A DNA stretch of 64,000 nt, from contig NZ_JAEPKU010000007.1 of NCBI RefSeq assembly GCF_016652235.1, positions 1 through 64,000 on the forward strand, read 5' to 3'. This document shows positions 36,098-46,113 of the stretch, piece after piece. Numbering within the stretch: the first letter of the stretch is position 1; each line of letters begins with the position of its first letter. The stretch comes from Dysgonomonas sp. Marseille-P4677. GTDB taxonomy: Bacteria; Bacteroidota; Bacteroidia; Bacteroidales; Dysgonomonadaceae. A program made the position numbers and the translations under genes. Under the pieces are notes generated by a model, which was given only the letters and a program-made list of their open reading frames with translations, had not been told where the DNA came from and did no database searches.

Positions 36098-38502
36098 TCA
36101 GTTACTTGTTGCTCTTTCTATTTTAACTAATATTCTGTTTTTGCCGGGATTAAGATTTAATACTTGTTGATATTCATCTGTAATCAAACTTTCACTGTCT
36201 TGTTTTTTGAAGATAGATGTACCATTGCAGAAGATTTCGAGTTGTTCGGTAAAGCCAAAATTAGCAGTAATCATTTGTTCTTTTGACGATTCTAAAGTAC
36301 AAAATGCATAGGCTACGGATTTGTTTTTAGTTTCTAATAGAATATTTAACGAAACCCTGTCGGATAGCGGAGATGAATATTTCATCCATTTGATATTTTC
36401 ACCTTTCTCATTGAAAAATGAGAATCCGGGAAAATGAGAAGTTGAGCTTTCTCCGTCCATCCCTTTCAGAAAGTCTATTTCAAAAGATGTTCCGCTTTCA
36501 AGACCAAAAGCAAGAGAAATCAGCCAGTAAGTGAAATATGAACCTTCAAGTTCCCTGATGTCGAGACGTATATCGGCAGGAGCAATCAGAGGTAACCCTT
36601 GATTGAAATATCCGACAGATCTGTTGAAAGAGCTTATCAAATCGTCATAATCTCTCAATACATGGTTGAAAGGATCCATTGCAAAGTCGTTCCAATAATC
36701 GCGGTTTTCGTTTTTCCAAATAGAATCAGAATCCTTTTGTATTTTAGCTAAACTAGCTCTACATTCGGTTATATTTATGTAAACATTATCTAATAAGGTT
36801 TTGGTTTTACCTCTGTCTTTGTATTGAATTTCAATTGCTTCCGTATATAAGGTGGTTGCTTCTGCTGAATTAAGTTTGGCTTTTGCCAGATATTTATATT
36901 CATCCGATACTATTCTGAATGCTTTATATTCATGTGTGTAATTTTTCGCTGTCTGATTCTTTAGTATCGAATTGACTTCGAGGCATGCCTCATAAATATC
37001 TTCCCAATCGGCTAAACTATATTTATTATACTTTCCTCTTTCGGGGATAATCGTTTTCTAGAAAACAATCTCGCTCATATTATCGAGAGCTTCTATTTCA
37101 CACATTTCGGTCAATCTGTGGATTGCCGAAAATAATTCTTGACCTTCGCTTTCGTATATTGCTTTAGATAGTCGATGGTCAAAATCGCTAAGTTCCCTGT
37201 CGTTCGGATTCCATGAATGTTCGGCCCCATAGGCTATACCGTACCAATCGCGATCGAAGGTATGTAATCCTCCATCATCCCAAACGGTATTGAGCACGCC
37301 CATCGCACCTTTCTCGGCTCCTTCTTTTATAAACTTTCGGATATTAGGAATCGCCATTTTGTAGTCGGGAGAAATTCGGTACGAGTTCAATACGCCTGTA
37401 CATATCATAAAGTCAAATCCTTTTTCTACAAATGGATCGATCCATTTAGCATAAGAGTCGTAGTCGCTATATTCCCAAGTCATCATCACCGCATCTTTTG
37501 GGAGGAGGTCTAACACTTCGGGGTATTGTAGCACAATGTCTCCCCACATCATTATCCGCTTACCGTTATCTTTAAGAATATTAAAGAGTTGATTTATATA
37601 ATCGACATATACTCGTCCTGCACCAAGCTCTTTCACTTTCTCTGCAGACGGGCCTCGTCCCATATCGAAAGTTTCATCGCAATTCACATGGGAAAATTGT
37701 GATTCGAATGCAGGGCTCATTTCCGAGTAAATATCTTTCATAAACTTGATGGTTTCGGGCTTGGTGGGGGCATATATGCTATTGCTTTCGGCTATATTCC
37801 TGAATTTAGGATTGAGTAAAACCTTTTCGGCATGCCCAAGCGATTGAAAATTTGGTATTAGTTCTATATAGTATTGTTTTGCATAATCGGACAATTCCTT
37901 CTATTCTGCAATAGATAATGCTCCGGTTGGAGGTGCAAATTCGGGGTGTTTTTCGGAGCGTACGACATATTCTGTGTAATATGTCAGAGTGTTGATTTTC
38001 AGTTCAGCGATCCGCCTGATCTGATATTTCATATACTCTAAACTCGGTATAGGGCCACGACTGATGTCGTCCATTACTCCGCGATACTTTAATGCTGTTT
38101 ATCTATGATATGTATTCCTTGTAGCTTATTATTCTTTGCTCCACGTATCAATTGTATTAAAGATTGTTTACCATAAAACAGACCTCTTTCTGTATTTGCT
38201 GCCAACACTACTTTATTATTATCTATAAAAAGTTCGTAGCCTTCATCGCCAAACTCTTCTTTAAAAAATCCTGATTTATTGAAAAGGACATCCAGACTTT
38301 TATCTTGACCGCGAATTCCCATATAGAACGATTTGAGATTTACATCTCTATCTCTCAAAGATTTCTCGTAGTCGGTGTTTTTATCTAAAGAAAACTTCTT
38401 ATTCGTTGTTTTTATTTTATAAGGCAATGGAACTATATCTACAGCAGAAAGGTTGAATGATATAAATATAATTAGTAAGAATATGCTAAATATACGTCTC
38501 AT
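36098..38502 (-). pseudogene. GH20 beta-N-acetylhexosaminidase, multiply broken
   Basis: The original start is probably at 38502 (signal peptide MRRIFSIFLLIIFISFNLSA). The N-terminal GH20b domain follows (VDIVPLPYKIKTTNKKFSL). A one-base loss near 38096 breaks IIDKP/ALKYRGVMDDISRGPIPS. An in-frame TAG at 37901-37903 and another TAG at 37058-37060 interrupt the same frame, which runs on to 36098. The catalytic Asp-Glu pair is visible in HVNCDETFDMGRG. Repairing the frameshift and both stops would give one GH20 protein of about 800 residues that removes terminal GlcNAc or GalNAc. At present only fragments can be made. Confidence 0.85.
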
Positions 38503-38969
38503 GCTTTCTTGTGTTTTCTGATTTTTATAATAATCGGCATCTTCGCCCATATCCGTTCCTTGACAAATGCCGTTGACTGCACCGCTTTTTTCGATCTGTG
38601 CAGATACTGCATTCCACGTTTTTATTAATTGAGGAACATATTGTTGCGAAATCCATTTGTTATTAATTACTCTTTCCAAAGCCAAGCCGAACATAGCGTT
38701 TCCTTATTTTTCGTTACTTTATATGCTTCCAATAGTCCAAATATAAGTTGTCCGGTATGCCATGGTTCTTCGTACGGATACCATTTCCTTTCGATTGTAT
38801 TGTAATCGCAGCGCGATTTTCCTTCTTCATCCAGTAGTATTGTGGAGGTATAAGTAGCGCATTCATTCAGTGCTTTTATAAGCTCATCTTTTGATGGAGC
38901 TTTAGACGTTTGAGCAAACAGTCCGTAACAGGCAAAGAGTAATAATAGAGAGGTTAATTTTGTTTTCAT
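38503..38969 (-). pseudogene. GH88/GH105-like uronyl hydrolase with central deletion
   Basis: ATG 38969 gives a secreted N-terminus (MKTKLTSLLLLFACYGLFAQ). WYPYEEPWHTGQLIFGLLEAY follows in parts (YPYEEPWHTGQLIFGLLEAY), then a frameshift near 38690 leads to a C-terminal piece MFGLALERVINNKWISQQ and VNGICQGTDMGEDADYYK. The two pieces match the beginning and end of (alpha/alpha)6 unsaturated uronyl hydrolase-like enzymes (GH88/GH105). The middle 200 or so residues are gone. The C-terminal piece now runs in frame into the GH20 start. The family call is moderate. Confidence 0.6.
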
Positions 38970-39048
38970 TCCGGTTGTCTATTTAGATTTATTTATTCAG
39001 AGAGTTAATGCTAACAAGTATAATGAAAAGAAATAAAGATTGAGAAAT

Positions 39049-39291
39049 ATGGAAAATAGACCTTTTTATCATAAGCTTTATGCAGATATGATCCGTGAGA
39101 AATATCCCGATCTGGAACAAAGTTGTGCTAATTATTTAAATAAAAAGAATCGGACGACTTTAGACGTGATTGAAATCAATACAATCCTATTTGCCAAGAA
39201 ACAGGAAGTGATAGCTTTCAATCAACGGCACCGAGTTTATGATCAGGAATGTATACTTCGAGAACAAAAAGAAAATATGCGTTATGCTTAA
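39049..39291 (+). pseudogene. N-terminal piece of a small Bacteroidetes HTH-type protein
   Basis: ATG 39049 reads MENRPFYHKLYADMIREKYP and FAKKQEVIAFNQRHRVYDQE. This resembles the start of a small helix-turn-helix protein common in Bacteroidetes, which I know only as hypothetical. The expected C-terminal helix-turn-helix is missing. At about 39260 the sequence changes to a tyrosine-recombinase frame, so this is one half of a fusion of two remnants. Confidence 0.35.
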
Positions 39292-39296
39292 TATCA

Positions 39297-39683
39297 ACGG
39301 CGAGGATAAGAAATAACTATATTTTTTCAAATGAACGTCAAAAAACGGGTGTAATCTATAAAATTCCGATTCTGTCCCCTGTGGTTGAAGAACTACTCCG
39401 GTTATACGTTCAGAAATCGACTGAAAAGATATTCCAACCTTTGACTAATCAAGCTACAAACCGTAATTTGAAAGAAATAGTAGAAGATCTGGGTATTGCA
39501 AAGACCATGACTTTCCATACAGCAAGGCATACGTTTAAAGCAATCACTGTCAGGAAAGGAATACGAGACTGTGTTGCCGAGCGTATGATGGGGCATTCCG
39601 AAGGCAAGGATATCAAGGATATTTATACGCACTTGTAGGATGAAGACCTTATAAGGGAACCACTTGCTAAATGGGTCGTATAA
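39297..39683 (+). pseudogene. C-terminal fragment of a tyrosine recombinase
   Basis: The frame (open as part of 39249-39638) encodes SNERQKTGVIYKIPILSPVV, the catalytic TFHTARHTFKAITV (H-x-x-R), RMMGHSEGKDIKDIYTHL (second His and the nucleophile Tyr), then TAG at 39636-39638, then DEDLIREPLAKWVV to TAA at 39681. Everything before the catalytic core is missing. The stop after the Tyr segment is a further mutation, probably in a Lys or Gln codon. It is unrelated by sequence to the truncated integrase at 9623. Confidence 0.75.
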
Positions 39684-39789
39684 ACTGCAGTCATATATTT
39701 GTGAAGACCTGAAGGTATAGGATACAATTTTATTATCTGAATGAACGATTTAGACACACAAAAACTAATAATTTAAACGAATCATAATA

Positions 39790-39817
39790 TATCTCTATAT
39801 ATGAGTATATAGAGATA
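39790..39817. terminator. Terminator-like stem-loop
   Basis: A perfect 12 bp stem (TATCTCTATATA and TATATAGAGATA) with the loop TGAG. It lies between the recombinase fragment and the pdxH fragment. The rest of the 39684-39931 gap shows no gene. Confidence 0.5.
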
Positions 39818-39931
39818 GAAAAGCATGAACGATGAAAAAAATTATAATAAAATAAATCGAGTGAGATTTATATTTGTTTTTAAACTGAAGTATTCATTTG
39901 AGACAGTTGCCTTTGATGTTGTTTTGAATAA

Positions 39932-40301
39932 GGCAGTGATTTGAATTTTGCCTGGCACGAGTTGGAAAGACAAGTCAGAGTAGAAGGAACTGTAGAGAAG
40001 ATATCCGAAAAGGATTCTGATTCTTACTTCGAAGTTCGTCCTGCAAAAAGTAAGCTAGGCGTATGGGCTTCCCCCAAAAGTCAAGTTATACCGGATATAG
40101 CCTATTTGGAAGCAGTTGATGAACGAATTTGAAAAGCGTTTTGCCGGGAAAAATATTCCTCGTCCCGCAAATTGGGGCAGGTATATTGTTAAACCTTATT
40201 TAGTCGAATTCTGGCAAGGTCGCAATAATCGTTTACACGATAGGATACAATATCCTTTTGAGAATAATAATGAATGGAAAATAGAGCGCTTGGCTCCATA
40301 A
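39932..40301 (+). pseudogene. pdxH: Pyridoxamine 5'-phosphate oxidase C-terminal fragment
   Basis: [33 protein letters not shown] and, after a frameshift near 40116-40130, [19 protein letters not shown] and [17 protein letters not shown] with IERLAP. These are characteristic PdxH motifs for FMN and pyridoxal phosphate binding. The first half of the gene is absent (TAA at 39929). PdxH makes pyridoxal phosphate in the cytoplasm. This copy cannot work. It is a chromosomal housekeeping gene out of place, so a recombination event brought it here or the site is a deletion scar. Confidence 0.85.
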
Positions 40302-40396
40302 CTTTATTTGATATATTTATATTATTGTATTTATAGCTAAAAACTTGCTGATAGTGACTCTGTTTCAGATTATTCGGTTAAAGTCTAAATAATCTT

Positions 40397-41275
40397 TTAC
40401 TTAGTAAACTGAAGCTTATATTCAGTCGGAGCCATTCCGGTAATACGCTTAAATATTTTGTTGAAGTGACATATTGTATTAAAACCACATTCAAAGGCTA
40501 TTTGCGATATATCTTTTGAATCTGTTAATAATAACTTACATGCGAGTCCGATTCTCAAGTTCAACACATATTCTGTAAAAGTTTTACCGGTTTGCTTTTT
40601 AAAATACCTGCAAAATGCAGATGTATTCATCGGAATCATTGCAGCTACTTTTTCTACATTTATTTCATTATTATAATTATAAGAAATATACGATAAAATT
40701 TTATTTAGTCGACTGTCTGTAAATGTTGATAATGAAGAACCTAATCTAAGGCTCCCCAAAATAGATTCATTATCATATTTCGCCATTAAATCGAGAAGCG
40801 AGATAAGCCTAATTGTTCTGTCTATACCACTATATGAAGGTAAGGTACGTATTTCTTGACTGATAAGCTTAATTCTTTTGTCGGATTTATTTGCAAAAAG
40901 AATACCTCTTTCTGACTTTTGTAACAATAGTTTGATGTGTTTAAAATCAGTGTAATTATTAATAGTATTGAAGAGGAAATCCCTTGAGAACTGTATAACT
41001 ACTCCTTTTACGCGTAAATCGTTTTCTTCATAATATTCTTGTAAGCTTCTCATATAGTGGGGTAGATTGCTCCCCAAAAAAATGATATCCCCATCATCAA
41101 ATGTACTCATACTATCTCCGACAAATCGATGTCCTTTCCCCTCTTTTACATAAATTATTTCATATTCACTGTGAAAGTGCCAAGGATATGTAAAGTGTTT
41201 ATAATTATATCCTCTTGCAATGATAGGAGTATCATTGTTTGTTAATAATCGTTCGTACATCATATTCTTTCCCAT
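40397..41275 (-). CDS. AraC-family regulator (cupin N-terminus)
   Basis: A 292-residue regulator. The N-terminal cupin-type sensor (HFTYPWHFHSEYEIIYVKEG) has the H-x-H-x-E metal or ligand pattern. The C-terminal AraC DNA-binding domain has its two helix-turn-helix units (NVEKVAAMIPMNTSAFCRYF, then ISQIAFECGFNTICHFNKIF). It is divergent from the uronate operon starting at 41626. AraC regulators in such positions usually control the neighbouring operon in response to a sugar acid or breakdown product. A Bacteroides-type promoter is visible just upstream of its start. Confidence 0.9.
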   Translation of the reverse strand: MGKNMMYERLLTNNDTPIIARGYNYKHFTYPWHFHSEYEIIYVKEGKGHRFVGDSMSTFDDGDIIFLGSNLPHYMRSLQEYYEENDLRVKGVVIQFSRDFLFNTINNYTDFKHIKLLLQKSERGILFANKSDKRIKLISQEIRTLPSYSGIDRTIRLISLLDLMAKYDNESILGSLRLGSSLSTFTDSRLNKILSYISYNYNNEINVEKVAAMIPMNTSAFCRYFKKQTGKTFTEYVLNLRIGLACKLLLTDSKDISQIAFECGFNTICHFNKIFKRITGMAPTEYKLQFTK

Positions 41276-41310
41276 GATAAAACAAAGATTAAATAAGGTT
41301 TAACATATTA

Positions 41311-41341
41311 CAAATATAGCGCCTAAATTGTATTCTATCAA
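41311..41341 (-). promoter_or_regulatory. Bacteroides-type promoter of the AraC gene
   Basis: On the minus strand a TATATTTG box (41311-41318, fits TAnnTTTG at -7) follows a TTG (-33 element, 41339-41341) after a 20-base spacer. The distance to the start codon is 35 bases. This is the arrangement of Bacteroides sigma-ABfr promoters. Confidence 0.6.
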
Positions 41342-41464
41342 TAGGTCCCTTTAGTTATATTTTAATATCCACATTTGGACATAATTGATACCTTATTGTA
41401 AATAAGAGCAAAAAAAATATTATTATCTGCAAAAAAAGGATTACATTTTTAAATTCAGTTTGCT

Positions 41465-41472
41465 TATATTTG
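41465..41472 (+). promoter_or_regulatory. Possible -7 box upstream of the uronate operon
   Basis: TATATTTG on the + strand fits the Bacteroides -7 consensus, about 150 bases upstream of ATG 41626. No clear TTTG -33 box lies at the right distance. The intergenic region 41276-41625 also holds the divergent promoter of the AraC gene. Confidence 0.35.
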
Positions 41473-41625
41473 TATAGTTATAAATAGCCTTCAATCACCT
41501 TAGTCTTATTTTCTTAAATTCTATTCGCTATCCTCCAAATTGGACTATTAAGATAAAAATCTTTTGATATTAGATATAAGAGCTCATATTACATTTAATA
41601 TAAATATGAAAAATACGAATCAATT

Positions 41626-42993
41626 ATGACAACTAGGAGATCTTTTTTAAAGCAATCAGTCGCTTTGGGCGCAGGTGTTATACTAGCACCAACTATTGTC
41701 CCATCTTCATTATTTGGAAAAAATGCACCTTCTAATAGAATAAATATAGGTGCAATTGGAGTAGGACGAATTTCTCGAGATCATGATATGCCTGGAGTTT
41801 GGAAACATGATGATGTCAGGATAATTGCAGTTTCGGATGTTGATGCAAACAGAATGAATCAAGGTAAAGAGCTCGTTGAACAGTACTATACAAAAAAAAT
41901 AAACAAACCTTATTCAGGTGTTTCTATGTATCAGGATTATCGAGATTTATTGGCAAATAAGGATGTTGATGCTGTATTAATTAGTACTCCCGATCATTGG
42001 CATGCAAAAAACGCTATTGATGCTGTGCGTGCAGGGAAAGATGTATATTTACAAAAACCTACATCGTTAACAATAGAGGAGGGACGTATGATGAGTAATG
42101 CGGTAAATGCTTCTGGGCGTATATTGCAAATTGGAAGTCAACAACGTTCTATGGAGCAATTTCGAATAGCTTGTGAACTTGTTAGAAACGGACGTATAGG
42201 AGACCTTAAAAATATAGAAATACGATTGCCAGGAGACCCTGCCGGAGGTAATCCGGAAGAAATGCCTATACCTAAAGGTTTCGATTATGATATGTGGCTT
42301 GGCCCTACGCCATATAAGTCTTATACTGAAGATCGAGCTCATCCACAACAGGGATATGGCCGTCCCGGTTGGTTAAGATGTGAACAATTTGGGGCAGGTA
42401 TGATTACAGGTTGGGGAACACATCACTTTGATATCGCTCATTGGGCAATGGGAACAGAATATTCCGGTCCTATCGAAATATCAGCCACTGCAGAATTTCC
42501 TACTTCTGGCCTGTGGAATGTACATGGAGATTTTTCAACCGAAATGCTTTATGGCAACGGAGTAATAGTGCGTGGAACAACCAATACAAAGGAAAAACCC
42601 AATGGTGTACTTTTCGAAGGTACAAAAGGTTGGATATTTGTTAGTAGAGGTGACTATAAAGCATCTGCAAATGACCCTACTACGACAGGTACTTCAAAAG
42701 CACTTCAAGCCTCAGACTCTAAAATATTAACGTCTGTTATTGGTGAGAATGAGATTCACTTATATAGAAGCTCTGATCATCATACCAACTGGCTTGAAAG
42801 CATACGTACACGTAAACCAAATATTACACCTGCCGAAGTTGCACATCGATCATGCTCTGCTTGTCTATTACAAAATATAGCAATGAAGTTGAATAGAAAG
42901 CTTTATTGGAATCCGGTAATGGAACGTTTCAAAAATGATGATGAAGCCAACTCAATGTTATCACGCCCATATAGAGCACCATACAGTATATAG
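41626..42993 (+). CDS. Tat-exported Gfo/Idh/MocA oxidoreductase
   Basis: A 455-residue NAD(P)-dependent oxidoreductase. The N-terminus MTTRRSFLKQSVALGAGV is a twin-arginine signal, so the folded enzyme is exported with its cofactor. The Rossmann fold starts at INIGAIGVGRISRDHDM. The catalytic region has DVYLQKPTSLTIEEG, where the Lys is part of the usual EKP-type motif, and TGWGTHHFDIAHWAMG. The length and exported nature are typical of the Bacteroidetes branch that oxidises sugars at C3 or handles sugar acids. It is the first gene of an operon ending at 48751. The exact substrate is unknown; the operon points to a uronic acid derivative. Confidence 0.88.
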   Translation: MTTRRSFLKQSVALGAGVILAPTIVPSSLFGKNAPSNRINIGAIGVGRISRDHDMPGVWKHDDVRIIAVSDVDANRMNQGKELVEQYYTKKINKPYSGVSMYQDYRDLLANKDVDAVLISTPDHWHAKNAIDAVRAGKDVYLQKPTSLTIEEGRMMSNAVNASGRILQIGSQQRSMEQFRIACELVRNGRIGDLKNIEIRLPGDPAGGNPEEMPIPKGFDYDMWLGPTPYKSYTEDRAHPQQGYGRPGWLRCEQFGAGMITGWGTHHFDIAHWAMGTEYSGPIEISATAEFPTSGLWNVHGDFSTEMLYGNGVIVRGTTNTKEKPNGVLFEGTKGWIFVSRGDYKASANDPTTTGTSKALQASDSKILTSVIGENEIHLYRSSDHHTNWLESIRTRKPNITPAEVAHRSCSACLLQNIAMKLNRKLYWNPVMERFKNDDEANSMLSRPYRAPYSI

Positions 42994-43040
42994 ATGAAAA
43001 TTAGTAACGAGCCAGTTTGTTGGTATTAAATAATTTACAT

Positions 43041-44270
43041 ATGAAGAAGATATTGATATTTTTCTTCTGTATGTTTTCGCTATGCCTTTTTTCGAAGGAT
43101 TTGATGAGATTCAGTGTACATACAGGTAATTATGACAGGGAAAATAGTATAGTCTGTGCAGATATATCTCTGCTCAAAATGAATAATAAAAAGGGAGTGA
43201 GACTTTATGAAACTATTAATCAAATAAAAAAAGAAATTGCATGTCAACTGATACAAGAAAGGGATAGAAGCGATCTATATTGGATATTGGATGGAATAAC
43301 AGTCGCAGGGAAAACAAGATATTTTGTTTTAGAAGATACAAAATATAAAGAAACTAATAATGTAATGACTATTGAAGATACGAACGAGGCGCTAATTCTT
43401 AAAAGAGGAAATAAGAATATACTTCAATACAATTATACGACTATTTATCCACCGCAAGGAGTGGATTCATCTTTCCAAAGGAGTGGATTCATTCATCCTG
43501 CATATTCACCAGCAGGGAATATTCTGACAAAGATACAACCCAAAGATCATTATCATCACTATGGTATTTGGAATCCGTGGACTCGTATAGAATATGACGG
43601 TGAAATTTATGATTTATGGAATCTCAGAGACAAAAAGGGAACTGTACGCGCTAAAGATATAGCAGCCAGATTAGAAGGAAATGTTCTGACTGGATATTTA
43701 GCTAATCTCGATCATTACATTTTTACTGTTGAGGAAGAGAAAGTAATAATGAATGAAGAGTGGGATGTGAAAGCTTGGAATATAGACAATGATTTTCTAT
43801 GGGACTTTAAATCGAATTTACATCCTTCAACATCATTGCCTGTGATTATAAAGGAATATCGATATGGAGGTCTTTCAATTAGGGCAACCGAAGAATGGAA
43901 TAAAGGAAATTGCGAAATGCATACCTCCGAAGGCAGGTCTCGGCAGGAGATTGATAGAACAAAAGCCCGTTGGATATATTTAACAGGACAAAGTAGTAAG
44001 GGACGTTCAGGTATATTATTCCTATCACATCCCGAAAACTATAATTATCCGGAACCTCTTCGCATATGGGATGAATCAGCAAATGGCGGTAGAGGCGATG
44101 CATTTATCAATTTTGCACCGACTAAAGATCAGGATTGGATATTGAAACCGGGGAATAAATACACTTTGCAATATAGAGTATTGCAATATGATGGTGAAAT
44201 GACACATGAACGAGCTGATAAACTGTGGAGGGATTTTGCATTTCCACCAAAAGTCGAAACCAGTTTATAA
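43041..44270 (+). CDS. Secreted PmoA-like (DUF6807) protein, long form
   Basis: A 409-residue protein from ATG 43041; GTG/TTG starts before it lack support. A signal peptide (MKKILIFFFCMFSLCLFS) is followed by a beta-rich domain of the PmoA-like DUF6807 family: YSPAGNILTKIQPKDHYHHY, GIWNPWTRIEYDGEIYD, and NPENYNYPEPLRIW-type segments near the C-terminus. Despite the name, these proteins are not methane monooxygenases; they occur in Bacteroidetes sugar operons with no proven function. The His-rich HYHHYGIW could be a ligand or metal site. A second family member follows 113 bp downstream. Confidence 0.75.
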   Translation: MKKILIFFFCMFSLCLFSKDLMRFSVHTGNYDRENSIVCADISLLKMNNKKGVRLYETINQIKKEIACQLIQERDRSDLYWILDGITVAGKTRYFVLEDTKYKETNNVMTIEDTNEALILKRGNKNILQYNYTTIYPPQGVDSSFQRSGFIHPAYSPAGNILTKIQPKDHYHHYGIWNPWTRIEYDGEIYDLWNLRDKKGTVRAKDIAARLEGNVLTGYLANLDHYIFTVEEEKVIMNEEWDVKAWNIDNDFLWDFKSNLHPSTSLPVIIKEYRYGGLSIRATEEWNKGNCEMHTSEGRSRQEIDRTKARWIYLTGQSSKGRSGILFLSHPENYNYPEPLRIWDESANGGRGDAFINFAPTKDQDWILKPGNKYTLQYRVLQYDGEMTHERADKLWRDFAFPPKVETSL

Positions 44271-44383
44271 ATCAGAATATCCTTATACTGGTAATTAGAA
44301 CTTTAGGCATTAAATAAAAAATATTGTTGAATTATAAGAAAATCACATCATATAATAAACAATGCTATTAAAAATGAAAATCT

Positions 44384-45280
44384 ATGAAAAAAGTATTATT
44401 AATAACTCTTGCTTTTTTAGGAATAAACGCTTTGCAAGGGCAAGAACAAACCCTGTCGGCCACAAAAATAGGAGAAAGAATAGATATACATGTTGGTCAC
44501 AATTTTTTTACCAGTTATCAATTCAGATCTGACGAAAAATATCCATTCTTTTTCCCTGTTAATGGGCCTAAATCAGGAGGTACAGTAACATCTATGCGAA
44601 ATGCAGAATATCCACACCATAGTTCCTTATATTTTGGTTGCGATAAAGTAAATGGAGGTAATTATTGGCAAGAAGGTTTAGATAGGGGACGAATAATTTC
44701 TATTGGGGCGTGTATAAAAGAAGCCAAAGGTACTAAAGTAATTATAGAAGATGAATGTATTTGGAAACGCCCCGATGCTGATGCACCTATAAAAGACAAG
44801 CGAGTAATAACTATCTCATCCCCATCGAAAGATTTATATCAGATAGATTTTGATATAGAAATGGAAATGCTGATGGACGTAAGCATATTAAAAACCAACC
44901 ATTCTCTATTCAGCGCGCGTATTGCAACCGATCTTACGGTAAAACAGGGAGGGGTTATGATTAATTCCGAACTTAAACAAGGAGAAAAAAATACATTCGG
45001 TGTGGCTTCTCCATGGATTGATTGCTGTGGTGAACGGAAAACGGGAACAGAAGGAATTGCTATAATGCAACACCCATCAAATAAATGGTACCCTTCTCCT
45101 TGGTTTACACGTGACTACGGATTTATTTCTCCTACCCCTATGTATTGGCCCGAAGATGGGAAATCAACAGAATTAAGAAAAGGAGAAATAATTAAGTTGC
45201 GTTACCGGGTCGTAGTACATGCCGGAAATACATCAGAGGCAAATATTGCAAAGTTATTTGAAGAGTATAAAAGACAATGA
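44384..45280 (+). CDS. Secreted PmoA-like (DUF6807) protein, short form
   Basis: A 298-residue protein with a signal peptide (MKKVLLITLAFLGINALQG). It is the same family as the previous gene, with YPFFFPVNGPKSGGTVTSMR, EYPHHSSLYFGCDKVNGGN and PSPWFTRDYGFISPTPMYW. The HH pair corresponds to the HHYGIW site of the longer protein. It may bind or modify an exported sugar acid together with the oxidoreductases. The stop is TGA, which shows that TGA is a normal stop codon in this genome. Confidence 0.75.
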   Translation: MKKVLLITLAFLGINALQGQEQTLSATKIGERIDIHVGHNFFTSYQFRSDEKYPFFFPVNGPKSGGTVTSMRNAEYPHHSSLYFGCDKVNGGNYWQEGLDRGRIISIGACIKEAKGTKVIIEDECIWKRPDADAPIKDKRVITISSPSKDLYQIDFDIEMEMLMDVSILKTNHSLFSARIATDLTVKQGGVMINSELKQGEKNTFGVASPWIDCCGERKTGTEGIAIMQHPSNKWYPSPWFTRDYGFISPTPMYWPEDGKSTELRKGEIIKLRYRVVVHAGNTSEANIAKLFEEYKRQ

Positions 45281-45294
45281 ATGAATAAGATGTG

Positions 45295-46101
45295 ATGAAT
45301 ATAGATATGAAAGAGAAAGTAGCTGTAATTACGGGTGGAGCAGGTGTTTTAGGAGGCAGCATATCTAAAAGCCTTATTGTAGAAGGAGTAAAAGTAGCAG
45401 TAATTACACGTAGTGAAGAAAGTCTGAATAAAGCTACCAGAGAACTTTCTTCTTTAGGTGAGTTTTTAGGTATCCAAAGTGATGTATTAAATATAGAGTC
45501 TTTAAAAACGGCTCGTGCTGAGATATTACAAAAATGGGGTAAAATAGATATTCTTGTGAATGTAGCAGGAGGAAATATGCCGGGCGCAACCTTAGAAAAA
45601 GAACAGACAATCTTTGATATGAAAATAGATGATTTCGACAAGGTTACCAATCTGAATCTGAATGGCACAATATATTCTTGTCTAATCTTTGGAGAAGCTA
45701 TGTCGAAGCAAAAAGAGGGATGTATCATTAATATCAGTTCTATGGCTTCTATCTCTGCAATAACGAGAGTTCCGGGCTATTCGGTCGCTAAAAGTGGAGT
45801 AGATATTTTTACTAAATGGTTGGCAATGGAAATGGCAATGAAATTTGGAGAAAAAATACGAGTAAATGCAATTGCACCCGGATTTTTTATAGGTAAACAA
45901 AACGAGCGAGTTCTTTTAAACGAGGATGGGACATATACAGATCGGAGCTTGAAAATATTAGCACATACTCCAATGGGGCGGTTTGGTGATATTAACGAGT
46001 TGAATGGCCTTATACATTTCTTATGTTCAGAACAAGCCGGTTTTATAACAGGTAGTATAATACCTGTAGATGGAGGTTTTAGCTCATTTAGTGGAATATA
46101 A
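45295..46101 (+). CDS. SDR oxidoreductase, D-mannonate oxidoreductase-like
   Basis: A 268-residue classical short-chain dehydrogenase from ATG 45295; the upstream GTG 45292 is an alternative. The NAD(P) motif TGGAGVLGGSISKSL, the NVAGG segment, and the catalytic Ser (INISSMAS), Tyr and Lys (GYSVAKSG) are present. The end carries PVDGGFSSFSGI. The lack of a signal peptide puts it in the cytoplasm. It precedes uxuA by 12 bp. In Bacteroidetes an SDR of this kind reduces D-fructuronate to D-mannonate, the substrate of UxuA. The pair therefore converts a glucuronate-derived uronate to 2-keto-3-deoxygluconate. Specificity is inferred from this neighbour. Confidence 0.85.
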   Translation: MNIDMKEKVAVITGGAGVLGGSISKSLIVEGVKVAVITRSEESLNKATRELSSLGEFLGIQSDVLNIESLKTARAEILQKWGKIDILVNVAGGNMPGATLEKEQTIFDMKIDDFDKVTNLNLNGTIYSCLIFGEAMSKQKEGCIINISSMASISAITRVPGYSVAKSGVDIFTKWLAMEMAMKFGEKIRVNAIAPGFFIGKQNERVLLNEDGTYTDRSLKILAHTPMGRFGDINELNGLIHFLCSEQAGFITGSIIPVDGGFSSFSGI

Positions 46102-46113
46102 TGTAGAAGATTT

